From Micrococcales bacterium (GTDB lineage Bacteria > Actinomycetota > Actinomycetes > Actinomycetales > Dermatophilaceae): a DNA stretch of 12,234 nt. The stretch lies in assembly GCA_003157445.1 (NCBI GenBank), contig PMJN01000134.1:1-12234 (forward strand). Direction: 5' to 3'. The position numbers and the translations under genes were made by a program. The notes below the pieces were generated by a model. That model ran no database searches. It was not told the DNA's origin and saw only the letters and a program-made list of their open reading frames with translations. How positions within the stretch are numbered: position 1 is the stretch's first letter; each line of letters opens with the position of its first letter. This document shows positions 5,067 through 12,046 of the stretch, in pieces.

Positions 5067-6985
5067 GCGGCTCAGCTGGTCACTACGCGTACGTCGGTGA
5101 CCACCCTCAGAAGGTTGAGAAGGCAAGGAGTGAGCTGATTGACGTCGGCAGCGCGTTGTTGACCTTGGCAGGTGACGTTCAGCGCGATACTGCGTCGATC
5201 AAGGAGGCCTGGCCGCAGGGACACACCGGGCAGGTCGCTTCACAGGATGCGGAGCGCATGAGTACGGCGCTGAACGAGTGCCATCAGGCGTTCAAGAACG
5301 CTGCTCAGGCCCTAGAGCTTCTGCACCCGGTGCTGATGAAGGGCAGGCGCACGGTCGATGATCTCAACGAGTCTTACCGGGTGCTATTCGCTCAAGAGAA
5401 CCTGTTGGCTGCCTGTGCTGCCAACTTGACCGCCGAAAGCATCCTGAACCAGGGTCAGGATCTACGGGCGGCCCAGGTCAAGTCAGGGTTTGACTTCCTG
5501 GCTGACATCGACCACGGCTACCAAGTAGGGGTTGTTGCGCCGGTGACTGAGGAATGGGGCTACTGCAACACCGCCCTGAGACGACTCACGGATCACGGCC
5601 GTGCGCCGGCAGGACGCGCGGCAGGGGAAACCAGGTACGACGTGTCCTTCGGTCTGCTCGCGGCCTACGTGACGCCACAGGCCGCCGACATCCTGTCCGG
5701 TGCCACCCCGTCTGACCCGAAAGCGATCCATGAGGCCTGGCTGGAACTGAGCGCGGACCAGCAGAAACATCTACTGAACAGTGACCCGGCCCGGTTCGGC
5801 AACCTCAACGGGATACCAGCCAAGGACCGTGACACCGCAAACAAGTTCGCGTTGAAGAACCAGGTGGCCGGGATTCAGGCGGCGTTGAAAGCTGCGGGGA
5901 TGCCCCCCACGACGGACCCTGAGGTTTTTGAAGGGTGGGACGCCGAAGGCCAAATCCAGTTCATGGGTGGGGATATTTTGGGGACACCAACAAATCAAGT
6001 CAGAGATGCAATGACAGACGCGGGGATGTCGATGGATCAAGCCAAGCACGCGTTGCGCGTGAATGCGCAACTGCAACCTATTGACGGCGTCAAGGCCGAC
6101 GCGGTCCACTTGCTGGCGTACGTGCCGGGGGCCGATGACAACAATGGCCGTGCGGCCGTCGTGTTCGGGGATGTGGATGGTGCGGAGAACGTCGCGGTCT
6201 GTGTGCCGGGGCTGAATTCCACGCTCGGCAACTTCCAAAATGTCTCCGGCGACGCCCGGACCCTGTTCATTGCGGCTCACACTGCTGATCCGAGTATGCA
6301 GACTGCCGTTATAGCCTGGCAGGGGTACAATGCACCCAACTTTCACGAGGTCGGTTCCCAGGACAAGGCCGAGATCGGCTCGAAGCTTCTCGCCGCTGAC
6401 GTGAACGCGCTGCGCGTCACCCATGACGGCGCGATCAAGGGGAAGTTGACTGTGGTGGCTCACTCCTACGGCAGCACGACCGCCTCGTTGGCGTTCCAGC
6501 GTGAGAACATGCGCGGGGACCAGGGCATATTCATCGGCAGTCCGGGAATGGGTGGTGACGCCAAGACGGCTGCCGATCTACACCTGAACAAGAACACAAT
6601 GTTCGTGGGTGCGGACAGTCGGGACTTTGTTACCGGCGTGACCAGAAATTTCGGCCACTCCCTGGGCGCGGACCCGACCCTGGACAAGTTCGGTGAAAGC
6701 GTGACCCGGATCAAGGCAGAGAACGTCAACCGGGGCGAGCACATCAACTTGGATGACCATTCCCTTTACTACGACGAGAAGACCCAGAGCGAGTCGCTAC
6801 ACAGCCTGTCCAGGATTGTGACCGGTTACGGTGACCGGCTTCGCCAGGAGGGGATGCTGGCCGAGCCGCGCCACACGGTGCATCAAGACGCGGTGGATGA
6901 CTCAGGTCCTTATGTCTGGGTGGACGACCCCGAAGGCGCCCGGACCCCGACCGCCGGCCATGCCAACACCCCGGTCAGCCCATGA
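5063..6985 (+). CDS. WXG-like helical domain fused to a DUF1023 alpha/beta hydrolase
   Basis: 640 residues. Residues of about 10-185 are helical, with WPQG (50-53) resembling the WXG turn, as in LXG/WXG-type secretion modules. About 360-590 is a DUF1023 (Abhydrolase_8) domain: VAVCVPGLNST, then the nucleophile elbow AHSYGS (Ser468), then GADSRDFVTG (probable acid Asp521) and DDHSLYYDE (probable His566). The Ser-Asp-His triad order is therefore intact. Family members are predicted lipases, esterases or amidases; the substrate is unknown. There is no Sec signal peptide or membrane helix, so export, if any, would be through a type VII route. The gene overlaps its neighbours by ATGA on both sides. 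A copy of codons near 572-586 recurs at 7614-7661. The hydrolase call is firm; effector function is inferred. Confidence 0.88.
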   Translation: MSGSAGHYAYVGDHPQKVEKARSELIDVGSALLTLAGDVQRDTASIKEAWPQGHTGQVASQDAERMSTALNECHQAFKNAAQALELLHPVLMKGRRTVDDLNESYRVLFAQENLLAACAANLTAESILNQGQDLRAAQVKSGFDFLADIDHGYQVGVVAPVTEEWGYCNTALRRLTDHGRAPAGRAAGETRYDVSFGLLAAYVTPQAADILSGATPSDPKAIHEAWLELSADQQKHLLNSDPARFGNLNGIPAKDRDTANKFALKNQVAGIQAALKAAGMPPTTDPEVFEGWDAEGQIQFMGGDILGTPTNQVRDAMTDAGMSMDQAKHALRVNAQLQPIDGVKADAVHLLAYVPGADDNNGRAAVVFGDVDGAENVAVCVPGLNSTLGNFQNVSGDARTLFIAAHTADPSMQTAVIAWQGYNAPNFHEVGSQDKAEIGSKLLAADVNALRVTHDGAIKGKLTVVAHSYGSTTASLAFQRENMRGDQGIFIGSPGMGGDAKTAADLHLNKNTMFVGADSRDFVTGVTRNFGHSLGADPTLDKFGESVTRIKAENVNRGEHINLDDHSLYYDEKTQSESLHSLSRIVTGYGDRLRQEGMLAEPRHTVHQDAVDDSGPYVWVDDPEGARTPTAGHANTPVSP

Positions 6986-7590
6986 GTTCGCCTCGAAGGA
7001 TAGCGGCGGCAATGGTCGGAGTGGTGCTACTGCTACTCGGTGCCACTGCCTGCCAGACCAGCACACCCGAACCCAAAGAAGGCGCCATGCAAACAATGCC
7101 CGACCTGCCCGATGACCCCGTCGCTGCTAAGGCTGTCGTCCGCAAAATGCTGATGGATGAGGTGATCCCGCTGCTGAAGGCCAGCGGCCTGAAGTACACC
7201 GAAGCCCACTTCACCGTGCCCATGATGGACGATACACAGGAAGGATCAGTAGGGATGAACTTCGATCCGTGCTCTGATGAACAGGTTCAGGCCATGACCA
7301 AGGCGATCTGGGCCCACGGGTGGAAACAGGGCAGCATCAGCTCCGGCCTTCACGTGCGCAAGGGCCCCCTCGACATCCACTGGGGCAACGGCCACGGCGG
7401 GTGCGTGTTCGGCATGAGTACCGACTACGTCAGTCAACACCTGGAGATCACCGACGACACCACGGTCCCCGAGCTGGCCGAGTTCAAGGCCAAGGGGAAC
7501 CTCAAATCGAGTGCTCCAGATGTGAGCACTGGACCTGAAGGGCGCATGACCCAGACCGACTACGACAACAAATACTCCGTCGTCATCTAA
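6982..7590 (+). CDS. Lipoprotein of unknown family, possible immunity or accessory protein of the hydrolase
   Basis: 202 residues. The N-terminus is a lipoprotein signal peptide: SPRR, a hydrophobic stretch MVGVVLLLLG, then the lipobox ATAC with Cys24, so the mature protein should be anchored on the outer face of the membrane. The mature part has two more Cys (in NFDPCSDE and GGCVFG) that could form a disulfide. I do not recognise a family. The ATG overlaps the hydrolase stop (ATGA) and has no ribosome site of its own, so its synthesis depends on the hydrolase being translated. A lipoprotein encoded directly behind a secreted hydrolase has a parallel in Staphylococcus aureus, where the type VII lipase TslA is paired with the lipoprotein TilA. 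Immunity is a hypothesis; a secretion, substrate or folding role is also possible. Confidence 0.85.
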   Translation: MSSPRRIAAAMVGVVLLLLGATACQTSTPEPKEGAMQTMPDLPDDPVAAKAVVRKMLMDEVIPLLKASGLKYTEAHFTVPMMDDTQEGSVGMNFDPCSDEQVQAMTKAIWAHGWKQGSISSGLHVRKGPLDIHWGNGHGGCVFGMSTDYVSQHLEITDDTTVPELAEFKAKGNLKSSAPDVSTGPEGRMTQTDYDNKYSVVI

Positions 7591-7613
7591 GGCTGAGCTG
7601 AAGCGGTGCAGGT

Positions 7614-7661
7614 TGACGTGAAGACCCAGAGCGAGTCGCTATACAGCCTGTCCAGGATCGT
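7614..7661 (+). pseudogene. Duplicated scrap of the DUF1023 hydrolase gene
   Basis: From AAGACCCAGAGCGAGTCGCT at 7621, the sequence repeats 6779-6819 with two changes in 41 bases, in the frame KTQSESLYSLSRIV (KTQSESLHSLSRIV in the full gene). It begins 23 bases after the lipoprotein stop and runs into dispersed repeat copy B. The open frame continues into the repeat and stops at 7767 (49 codons from a GTG at 7618). It looks like the end of a second hydrolase gene whose body was deleted. Confidence 0.85.
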
Positions 7662-7662
7662 T

Positions 7663-7760
7663 GTCGGCACCGTTTGGGACCTACCGAGAGAGATCGTTGC
7701 TTACCCTTCGAGACCCCTCTTTAGGTCCTGCGGAGATCCTGCGAATCACTCTCATGTCAC
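7663..7760. repeat. Dispersed repeat, copy B
   Basis: This matches copy A at 2781-2909 (52 of 59 bases in the core). It has only two 11-base-spaced GGTCCTG/GATCCTG words (7724 and 7735) where copy A has five. It directly follows the hydrolase scrap. Confidence 0.85.
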
Positions 7761-8056
7761 GGGATGAAGCGCTCCCCAAGCCCCTGAGTTCTCGTTATCC
7801 AGCGGGACAGCTTGGAGTGGTGCGGTCACCAGGGCTCCGGACATGTGCGCGCCAAGTCTGCAGTCTTAACCCTTTGAGCTGCATGTTTGTAGCTTTGAGG
7901 AAGCTGCTCAACGCCTCGGGTGGCTCACAAACAGTTCCACCCGTCAGATCCTGATGGGATGAAGGAGCCGGACCTCCTCCCGCTCTCAGCGGCGCCTCCC
8001 CGCGTGGATGCTTGGGAGTTGTCCAAGTGCGTGCGAAAGGGCGAGGATGCTCCTAA
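7761..8056. other. No gene recognised
   Basis: Short open frames on the plus strand (7661-7954 and 7920-8150) show no ribosome site or known domain. The stretch probably consists of decayed sequence between copy B and the IS110 remnant. Confidence 0.4.
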
Positions 8057-8242
8057 ATGGAAGCGTATGCAGGATTGCAGTTCGTGGGAATCGATCTGCA
8101 CCGACGCCGGACGGTGGTCGTCCGGACCACCGAAGCTGGTGAGGTGTTAGAGACGGTTCGGATCGTCAATGACGTCCAGCGGCCTGCCTCGGTAATGGCT
8201 AAGGCAGGCCAGTGCCCGGAGGTGGTGCTTGAGGCCACCTAG
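8057..8242 (+). pseudogene. Truncated IS110-family transposase
   Basis: The 61 residues match the N-terminus of IS110-type transposases: AGLQFVGIDLHRRRTVVVR, which carries the first Asp of the DEDD (RuvC-like) site, then GEVLETVRIVND and GQCPEVVLEAT. The usual EATYGW reading is broken by TAC becoming TAG (ACC TAG GGT TGG). Beyond the stop a little similarity may persist (VHLG near 8290) and then nothing. The remaining DED residues, the C-terminal serine domain and the element ends are not visible. It is a dead fragment. Confidence 0.85.
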
Positions 8243-8586
8243 GGTTGGGCCCAATCCCTGAGGACGGCAAACTGGCCCGAACTTCATGTCCACCTGGGTA
8301 GCAATCGCCGCACTGCCCGCCACCAAATATATCAAAGGGCCCGATCCAGGCTCATATCGAGACCCTTGATCAAGCACGAGAACCCTATTGACCGCAGTCT
8401 TGTTCGGAGCCGGCTAGCTGAGTCGAACCGATGACCATTAGTGGAGGCCAAGGCATCCATCGCGGTCCGAGGGGACGTGGCTCCTGTGGGAGTAGGCCAG
8501 ACGATGCGGTCTCGTCCGATCAGATCCGGGTTGTGGGTTAGCAACCGGCTAGCAACATTCCTCTAGCTATGTTCGGGGCGAGACCA
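8243..8586. other. Decayed DNA after the IS110 remnant
   Basis: The first 50 bases may still be transposase-derived. A minus-strand open frame (8332-8544, TTG start, no ribosome site) matches nothing I know. A small direct repeat, TAGCAACCGGCTAGCAAC, lies near 8540-8555. Confidence 0.35.
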
Positions 8587-9519
8587 TCAGCTGAGCTGGT
8601 TCATGACCTCCGAGGCGATGAACTCGAGATGGTCGAGGTCATGCAGGTCGAGCACCTGAAGATAGATCCGGCTGGTACCCACATCCGCGTACTGGCCTAT
8701 CTTGTCGACAATTTCGTCCGGTGACCCCGCGAGGCCGTCGCGCCGCAACTCGTCCAGGTCCCGGCCGATGGCAGCGGCGCGCCGACGCGCCTGGGTCTCA
8801 TCGCGCCCGGCGCAGACTGCCAAGGCGTTGCTGAAGGTGAGGGTGGAGAGGTCACGCCCGGCCGCGCCCGCCACCACACGAACGTTCTCGAACAGCCCGG
8901 CCGACTCCTTGACGGACACGAACGGCAGGTTGAAGTCCGACGCATAACGCCCGGCAAGCTCCGGGGTCCGGCGCCTGCCCGTGCCCCCGATCACAATCGG
9001 CACCGAAGTCTGCGCCGGCTTGGGCAGCGCAGGCGAATCGACCAGCGTGTAGTGCTTGCCCTCATGGGTGAACCGCGCCCCGACGGGGGTCTCCCAGAGC
9101 CCGGTGATGATGGCCAACTGCTCCTCGAGCCGGTCGAACCGCTCCCCCGCCGACTCGGGGAATGGGATGCCGTATGCCGCGTGCTCCCGCTGCGACCAGC
9201 CCGCGCCGAGCCCCAACTCGACCCGCCCGCCTGACATCTGGTCGACTTGGGCCACTTGGACCGCGAGTAGTCCGGGGTGCCGGAAAGTTGCCGATGTCAC
9301 CAAAGTGCCGAGTCGGATCGTGTTGGTATCGCGAGCCAGGCCTGCCAGCGTCGTCCAGGTATCCGTAGGCCCGGGCAATCCGTCGCCGTCGCCCATGACG
9401 AGCAGGTGATCCGAGCGGAAGAATGCAGGAAAGCCACACTCCTCTGTCTTCCGCGCGACAGCGAGCTGGTCGGCATATGACGCCCCCTGCTGAGGCTCAA
9501 TGAACAAGCGCAGTTCCAT
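8587..9519 (-). CDS. Luciferase-like (LLM class) F420-dependent oxidoreductase
   Basis: This is a TIM-barrel enzyme of the bacterial luciferase superfamily that uses reduced flavin or, in this actinobacterial subgroup, coenzyme F420 for hydride transfer; the substrate is unknown. The 310-residue protein has the family's usual length and blocks: MELRLFIEPQQGASY, RSDHLLVMG, RLGTLVTSATFRHPG, QMSGGRVELGLGAGW and PIVIGGTGRRRTPELAGRYA. An upstream ATG at 9648 would add 43 Arg-rich residues unlike the family. The ATG at 9519 puts MELRLF at the N-terminus and has a weak AGGG upstream, so I chose it. It is intact amid decayed neighbours and is probably transcribed alone. A perfect palindrome lies about 110 bases upstream. 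The superfamily is firm; F420 rather than FMN is likely. Confidence 0.92.
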   Translation of the reverse strand: MELRLFIEPQQGASYADQLAVARKTEECGFPAFFRSDHLLVMGDGDGLPGPTDTWTTLAGLARDTNTIRLGTLVTSATFRHPGLLAVQVAQVDQMSGGRVELGLGAGWSQREHAAYGIPFPESAGERFDRLEEQLAIITGLWETPVGARFTHEGKHYTLVDSPALPKPAQTSVPIVIGGTGRRRTPELAGRYASDFNLPFVSVKESAGLFENVRVVAGAAGRDLSTLTFSNALAVCAGRDETQARRRAAAIGRDLDELRRDGLAGSPDEIVDKIGQYADVGTSRIYLQVLDLHDLDHLEFIASEVMNQLS

Positions 9520-9630
9520 AGCGGCAACCCTATGCGGCCGCCTCCTGTGCAGGGTGCGAAGACCTCGACGTTCCCCGCGAAGTCGTCGGCCAGTCCACCG
9601 CTTCGCCAATAGTGATCGATGGCCCTGGCC

Positions 9631-9654
9631 CGATCGGTGACCAGTCACCGATCG
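9631..9654. promoter_or_regulatory. Perfect 10-bp inverted repeat upstream of the F420-type oxidoreductase gene
   Basis: CGATCGGTGA (9631-9640) and TCACCGATCG (9645-9654) flank CCAG. It starts two bases after the recombinase remnant's stop in the minus direction, so it could be that gene's terminator (no T-run follows) or an operator for the oxidoreductase gene. Its core GGTGACCAGTCAC resembles GGTGACCGGTCAC at 10732-10744. Confidence 0.5.
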
Positions 9655-9655
9655 C

Positions 9656-9846
9656 TTAATACGGCGTGGTGGTGACGACTTTCACATGCCGGCGGGTGAC
9701 CTCATCGACGATGTCGCGGGCACCGACCTGGCAAGCCGGTCGACTTTGGCCACCGCGAGCATGTCGCCAGTCCGGCAGGCGGCGAGGGCCTCCCACAGTC
9801 TGGGAGCGGTGACCCTGGCTTGCGGGATTCCCTCGCGAGATGAGGT
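9656..9846 (-). pseudogene. Serine recombinase (resolvase/invertase) remnant, frameshifted
   Basis: One minus-strand frame reads PRLWEALAACRTGDMLAV followed by AKVDRLARSV, the hallmark block of serine resolvases (ALAACR.GD.LVV.KLDRLARS). Just after it the match moves to another frame, ARDIVDEVTRRHVKVVTTTPY, ending at TAA 9656-9658. The N-terminal part with the catalytic Ser (YxRVS) and the DNA-binding C-terminus are absent. It is a broken fragment of a mobile-element recombinase. Confidence 0.75.
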
Positions 9847-9865
9847 CGATGGAGGCCAGTTGTGA

Positions 9866-10195
9866 CTAGGCCTGCCTTAGGCGTGCATGCAGCTCGTCGC
9901 GGACGTAGCGCGCTACGAGCAGGGGGACGAACGAGCGGACGGTGGCGCCGATGAACCGTGCGGCCACCTGATCCAGGCACTGGTCCACCACACACGGATC
10001 GAGGCGCTCGTCATACTCCTGGTGGATAAAGATCACAACGCCCTGCAAGTCCGCGTCGATCTCTCGGCGGTCGTCTTGACGACGGTCGATCTCGCGGCGG
10101 TCGTCTTGACGACGGTCGATCTCGCTGCGGTTGATCTCGCGGCGGTCGTCTCGACGGCGGTCGGGACGAGTTCCGTTTTCTGCGAAGCTGGCCAT
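9866..10195 (-). CDS. Small protein with DRRQDDRREI repeats and a three-helix C-terminal domain
   Basis: From the ATG at 10195 the product has 109 residues. The first half is a charged repeat tract, RREIDRRQDD and variants. The second half (VVIFIHQEYDERL, then AARFIGATVRSFVPLLVARYVRDELHARL) is helical. It resembles the small three-helix-bundle dimerisation domain seen in actinobacterial hypotheticals. Function is unknown. An earlier ATG at 10216 would add MGERIGR, but it abuts the 11-base repeat array and could be part of a TAATAATG -10, so I prefer 10195; neither start has a good ribosome site. The preceding PHO-box-like array suggests control by phosphate supply. That it is a real gene is supported by the domain and by repeat units that keep the frame. 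Confidence 0.72.
   Translation of the reverse strand: MASFAENGTRPDRRRDDRREINRSEIDRRQDDRREIDRRQDDRREIDADLQGVVIFIHQEYDERLDPCVVDQCLDQVAARFIGATVRSFVPLLVARYVRDELHARLRQA
10055..10159. repeat. 30-bp tandem repeats in the 9866-10195 gene
   Basis: Units begin at 10055, 10085 and 10130, with a half unit at 10115. The first two differ at one base in 30. Each codes for ten residues (DRRQDDRREI-type), so copy changes keep the frame. Confidence 0.9.
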
Positions 10196-10218
10196 GCGCC
10201 CAATTCTCTCGCCCATTA

Positions 10219-10262
10219 TTAAGTGGACGTTAAGTGAACCCTAAATGAATGTTAAGCGAATT
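10219..10262 (-). promoter_or_regulatory. PHO-box-like array: four 11-bp direct repeats
   Basis: On the minus strand successive 11-base units read ATTCGCTTAAC, ATTCATTTAGG, GTTCACTTAAC and GTCCACTTAAT. The Streptomyces PhoP direct-repeat unit is G(G/T)TCAYYYR(G/C)G. The second unit fits at 10 of 11 positions and the third at 9. PhoP is the response regulator for phosphate starvation. The array ends directly before a TAATAATG that could be the -10 of the 9866-10195 gene. The period and sequence are seen; PhoP binding is inferred. Confidence 0.6.
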
Positions 10263-10344
10263 CTACAGTATTCCTGGGCCGTTCCTGACCGTTGGCGGTC
10301 GCCACCCGATCACCGACTTAGCCCTTGTCTTGGACCCGCCTAAC

Positions 10345-10731
10345 TCAGTGGCGAACATCTTGTTGGGTCCAGCGCCGAGCCCTGGTGGTTGACGCCTTAC
10401 GCGGGGCGGGCTCGTAGTCGCGGCGGACGTCGTTGGCGCGGGCGCGCTCCTGGGCGTACAACAGCCCGATGGTGAACCCGTATGCCTGGGCCACCATGGT
10501 GAGCTCAAGCAGCAGCGACTGCGCGGTCACGCTGCCCTGATGCTCACCAAGAATGTCCCGTACCGCCTCCGTCCGCTTCGCCAGCCGCGTGGCTGGCTTG
10601 CCGGACACGGGAACTGCCGCTTCGGCGGCGCACCGGGCCCGTTTCGCGCTCTTGCGGACGCCGTCCTTAAGCACGACGAAGTCAACCTCGGTGCGTCGAT
10701 CTACTGCCTGGCCGACATCGTCACCGGCCAT
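10345..10731 (-). pseudogene. Truncated CHAD-domain gene
   Basis: The 128-residue frame contains the second half of a CHAD domain, a helical fold with conserved His and Lys/Arg that binds inorganic polyphosphate. Visible blocks are VRKSAKRARCAAEAA (family VRKxAKRxRYA), LAKRTEAVRDILGEHQGSV (family L..R.E.LQ.vLGdHqD) and YGFTIGLLYAQERA. Full CHAD domains exceed 200 residues and start with a HxxR helical block that is missing here. An in-frame TGA lies nine bases before the ATG, and no ribosome site is seen. A His normally found before VRK is Gly here (KDGVRK). It may be a pseudogene or a short stand-alone fragment. Confidence 0.7.
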
Positions 10732-11018
10732 GGTGACCGGTCACGACCACGCGAACGACCTGGCGTGCACCGCCAGAATCCGCAGATCCCTCACCGGACA
10801 AGAACGCATGCCCATCGCGGCTCCGAGAGTGCGTTCAGTGACTTGTAGTGGAGGCGTGCCTGCAGGATCACGAGGTCGTCGTCGTTGCCCAGGTCGGCGA
10901 GCGGTGTTCATCTCTGACAGGTCGAGGTCATGCTCCGGCGAGCATGTGGCGAAGTGGCTCTGGTTTGCACGCCGTGCGCGTGCGCGAACTGCGATTGCCA
11001 CTCGAGCGCCACACCGTA
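10732..11018. other. Gap upstream of the CHAD fragment
   Basis: A perfect 12-base palindrome, GTGACCGGTCAC (10733-10744), touches the CHAD ATG. One minus-strand frame reads GNDDDLVILQARLHYKSLNALSEP (in two pieces: GNDDDLVILQARL, then HYKSLNALSEP), which looks protein-like but matches no family I can name. It is probably a gene remnant. Confidence 0.35.
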
Positions 11019-11372
11019 TCAGCGGGCAAAGGGCCCGACGTATAGCAGGAGTGTGTTAGCAGCAACGAGGATGGTGAAAGCAACGGCCCAGCCGACCGGC
11101 AACAGTGTGAATGAGGCGAGCGCCGCGGCACCGAGCACCAGGACCTTGACGGTCAACCTTGCAGCGGGCATGGCGAAGACTGATCTCGGAGCAGCGAACA
11201 GGCTCCACAAAGCGATGGCCAGTATCGGGGTCCCGAGCCCGAAAAACAGTCTAGCGACGAGGCTGGAACCAGCATGGAATCCCCAGGCGCTCAGGGAGAG
11301 GAGCGCGGCAACCTCAACCAGGAAGGCGACGACGTCGTTGACCGTGATGTCGTTGGCGCCAGTCTGAGCCAT
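11019..11372 (-). CDS. YrdB-family (DUF2568) small membrane protein
   Basis: The 117-residue protein has four hydrophobic segments: around VVAFLVEVAALLSLSAWGF, LFFGLGTPILAIALWSLF, LTVKVLVLGAAALASFTLL and VAFTILVAANTLLLYVG. The block GLGTPILAIALWSLFAAPRS is characteristic of the YrdB/DUF2568 family, whose function is unknown. The start is decided by AAAGGAG six bases before the ATG at 11372; an ATG 22 codons upstream has no such site. It has no operon partner on its strand and lies between decayed regions. Confidence 0.88.
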   Translation of the reverse strand: MAQTGANDITVNDVVAFLVEVAALLSLSAWGFHAGSSLVARLFFGLGTPILAIALWSLFAAPRSVFAMPAARLTVKVLVLGAAALASFTLLPVGWAVAFTILVAANTLLLYVGPFAR

Positions 11373-12046
11373 ATGTTGCTCCTTTGAGATGGTGAGCTGC
11401 CCGCTGAGTGCGGACACGTCAGGTGCGTGCGGACACATCGAGTATGAGAGCCGCAGGCTGCGGGCCGGCTGGGTGAGCGGACACCTATCAGGGCCGGAGT
11501 GCGGCAGATGGCGCTCTGATCCCGGCGGGGTCGAACTCAGTCACGCCCGTTGGCTCAGCGCAGCCCGTTCCGGGCCGAGATGCGCGTCTAAGCTGAGAGA
11601 AGCTTGGCCTTGAGGTGGTCGGCTGCTTGCTCGAAGGCTGGCAGCAACCCTTGGTGAACCCGTCTCGCCGCTGGCGACGGCCTCGGCGCACACCCCCGCG
11701 GGACCCTGCGCACCTCGACACAGTCGTGGTGGTGCTCGGACCTCAGACGGGTCGCAAATTCGCTCTAGCAGGCGGGTTCATTTCTCTGCCAGTGGCGGAC
11801 TGCCGGATCCGGTGGCCGGCATGCTCATCCGGTGCAGGGCCACTACCGCGCCGTTAGTCGACGCTGCGATGACAAGGCCGTCGTAACGCGCCAAGGCCGA
11901 CTGCGTCGAGCCGCCGACCAGACTCCCCACAGCACGCAGCAGACAGCACACAGGCCGCGGGTTCGGCCGGTAGGCCTACCGAGTGCACGTCGTCTCACCA
12001 GCTGCCGTCGGGAGCCTGCACCCGGATTTGGACGCAGGGAGGCCCA
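11373..12046. other. Long region without a recognised gene
   Basis: GTGCGGACAC occurs at 11408-11417 and 11427-11436 (19 bases apart), with a related AGCGGACAC near 11476-11484. A minus-strand frame ending at TAG 11588-11590 reads LLPAFEQAADHLKAKLLSA, which looks like a genuine protein end, but I cannot follow it upstream or name it. Other open frames overlap each other and lack ribosome sites. The region looks like old accessory DNA. Confidence 0.4.

Noticed and set aside
5771..6463. Minus-strand 230-codon open frame inside the hydrolase gene
   Set aside because: It is antisense to the DUF1023 domain with its intact catalytic motifs and has no recognisable protein features.
2681..7760. Integrative element with att sites at tRNA-Gly
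   Set aside because: The repeats do not contain the tRNA 3' end and no integrase is present, so only a repeat-bounded segment is claimed.
8332..8544. Minus-strand 70-codon open frame
   Set aside because: It has a TTG start without a ribosome site, no domain, and lies in decayed DNA after the IS110 remnant.
9520..9648. N-terminal extension of the F420-type oxidoreductase to an ATG at 9648
   Set aside because: The added 43 residues are Arg/Gly-rich and unlike the family, whose N-terminus begins MELR.F.EPQQG.
11615..11857. Plus-strand 80-codon open frame
   Set aside because: It has no ribosome site, no membrane or domain pattern, and overlaps other chance frames on both strands.
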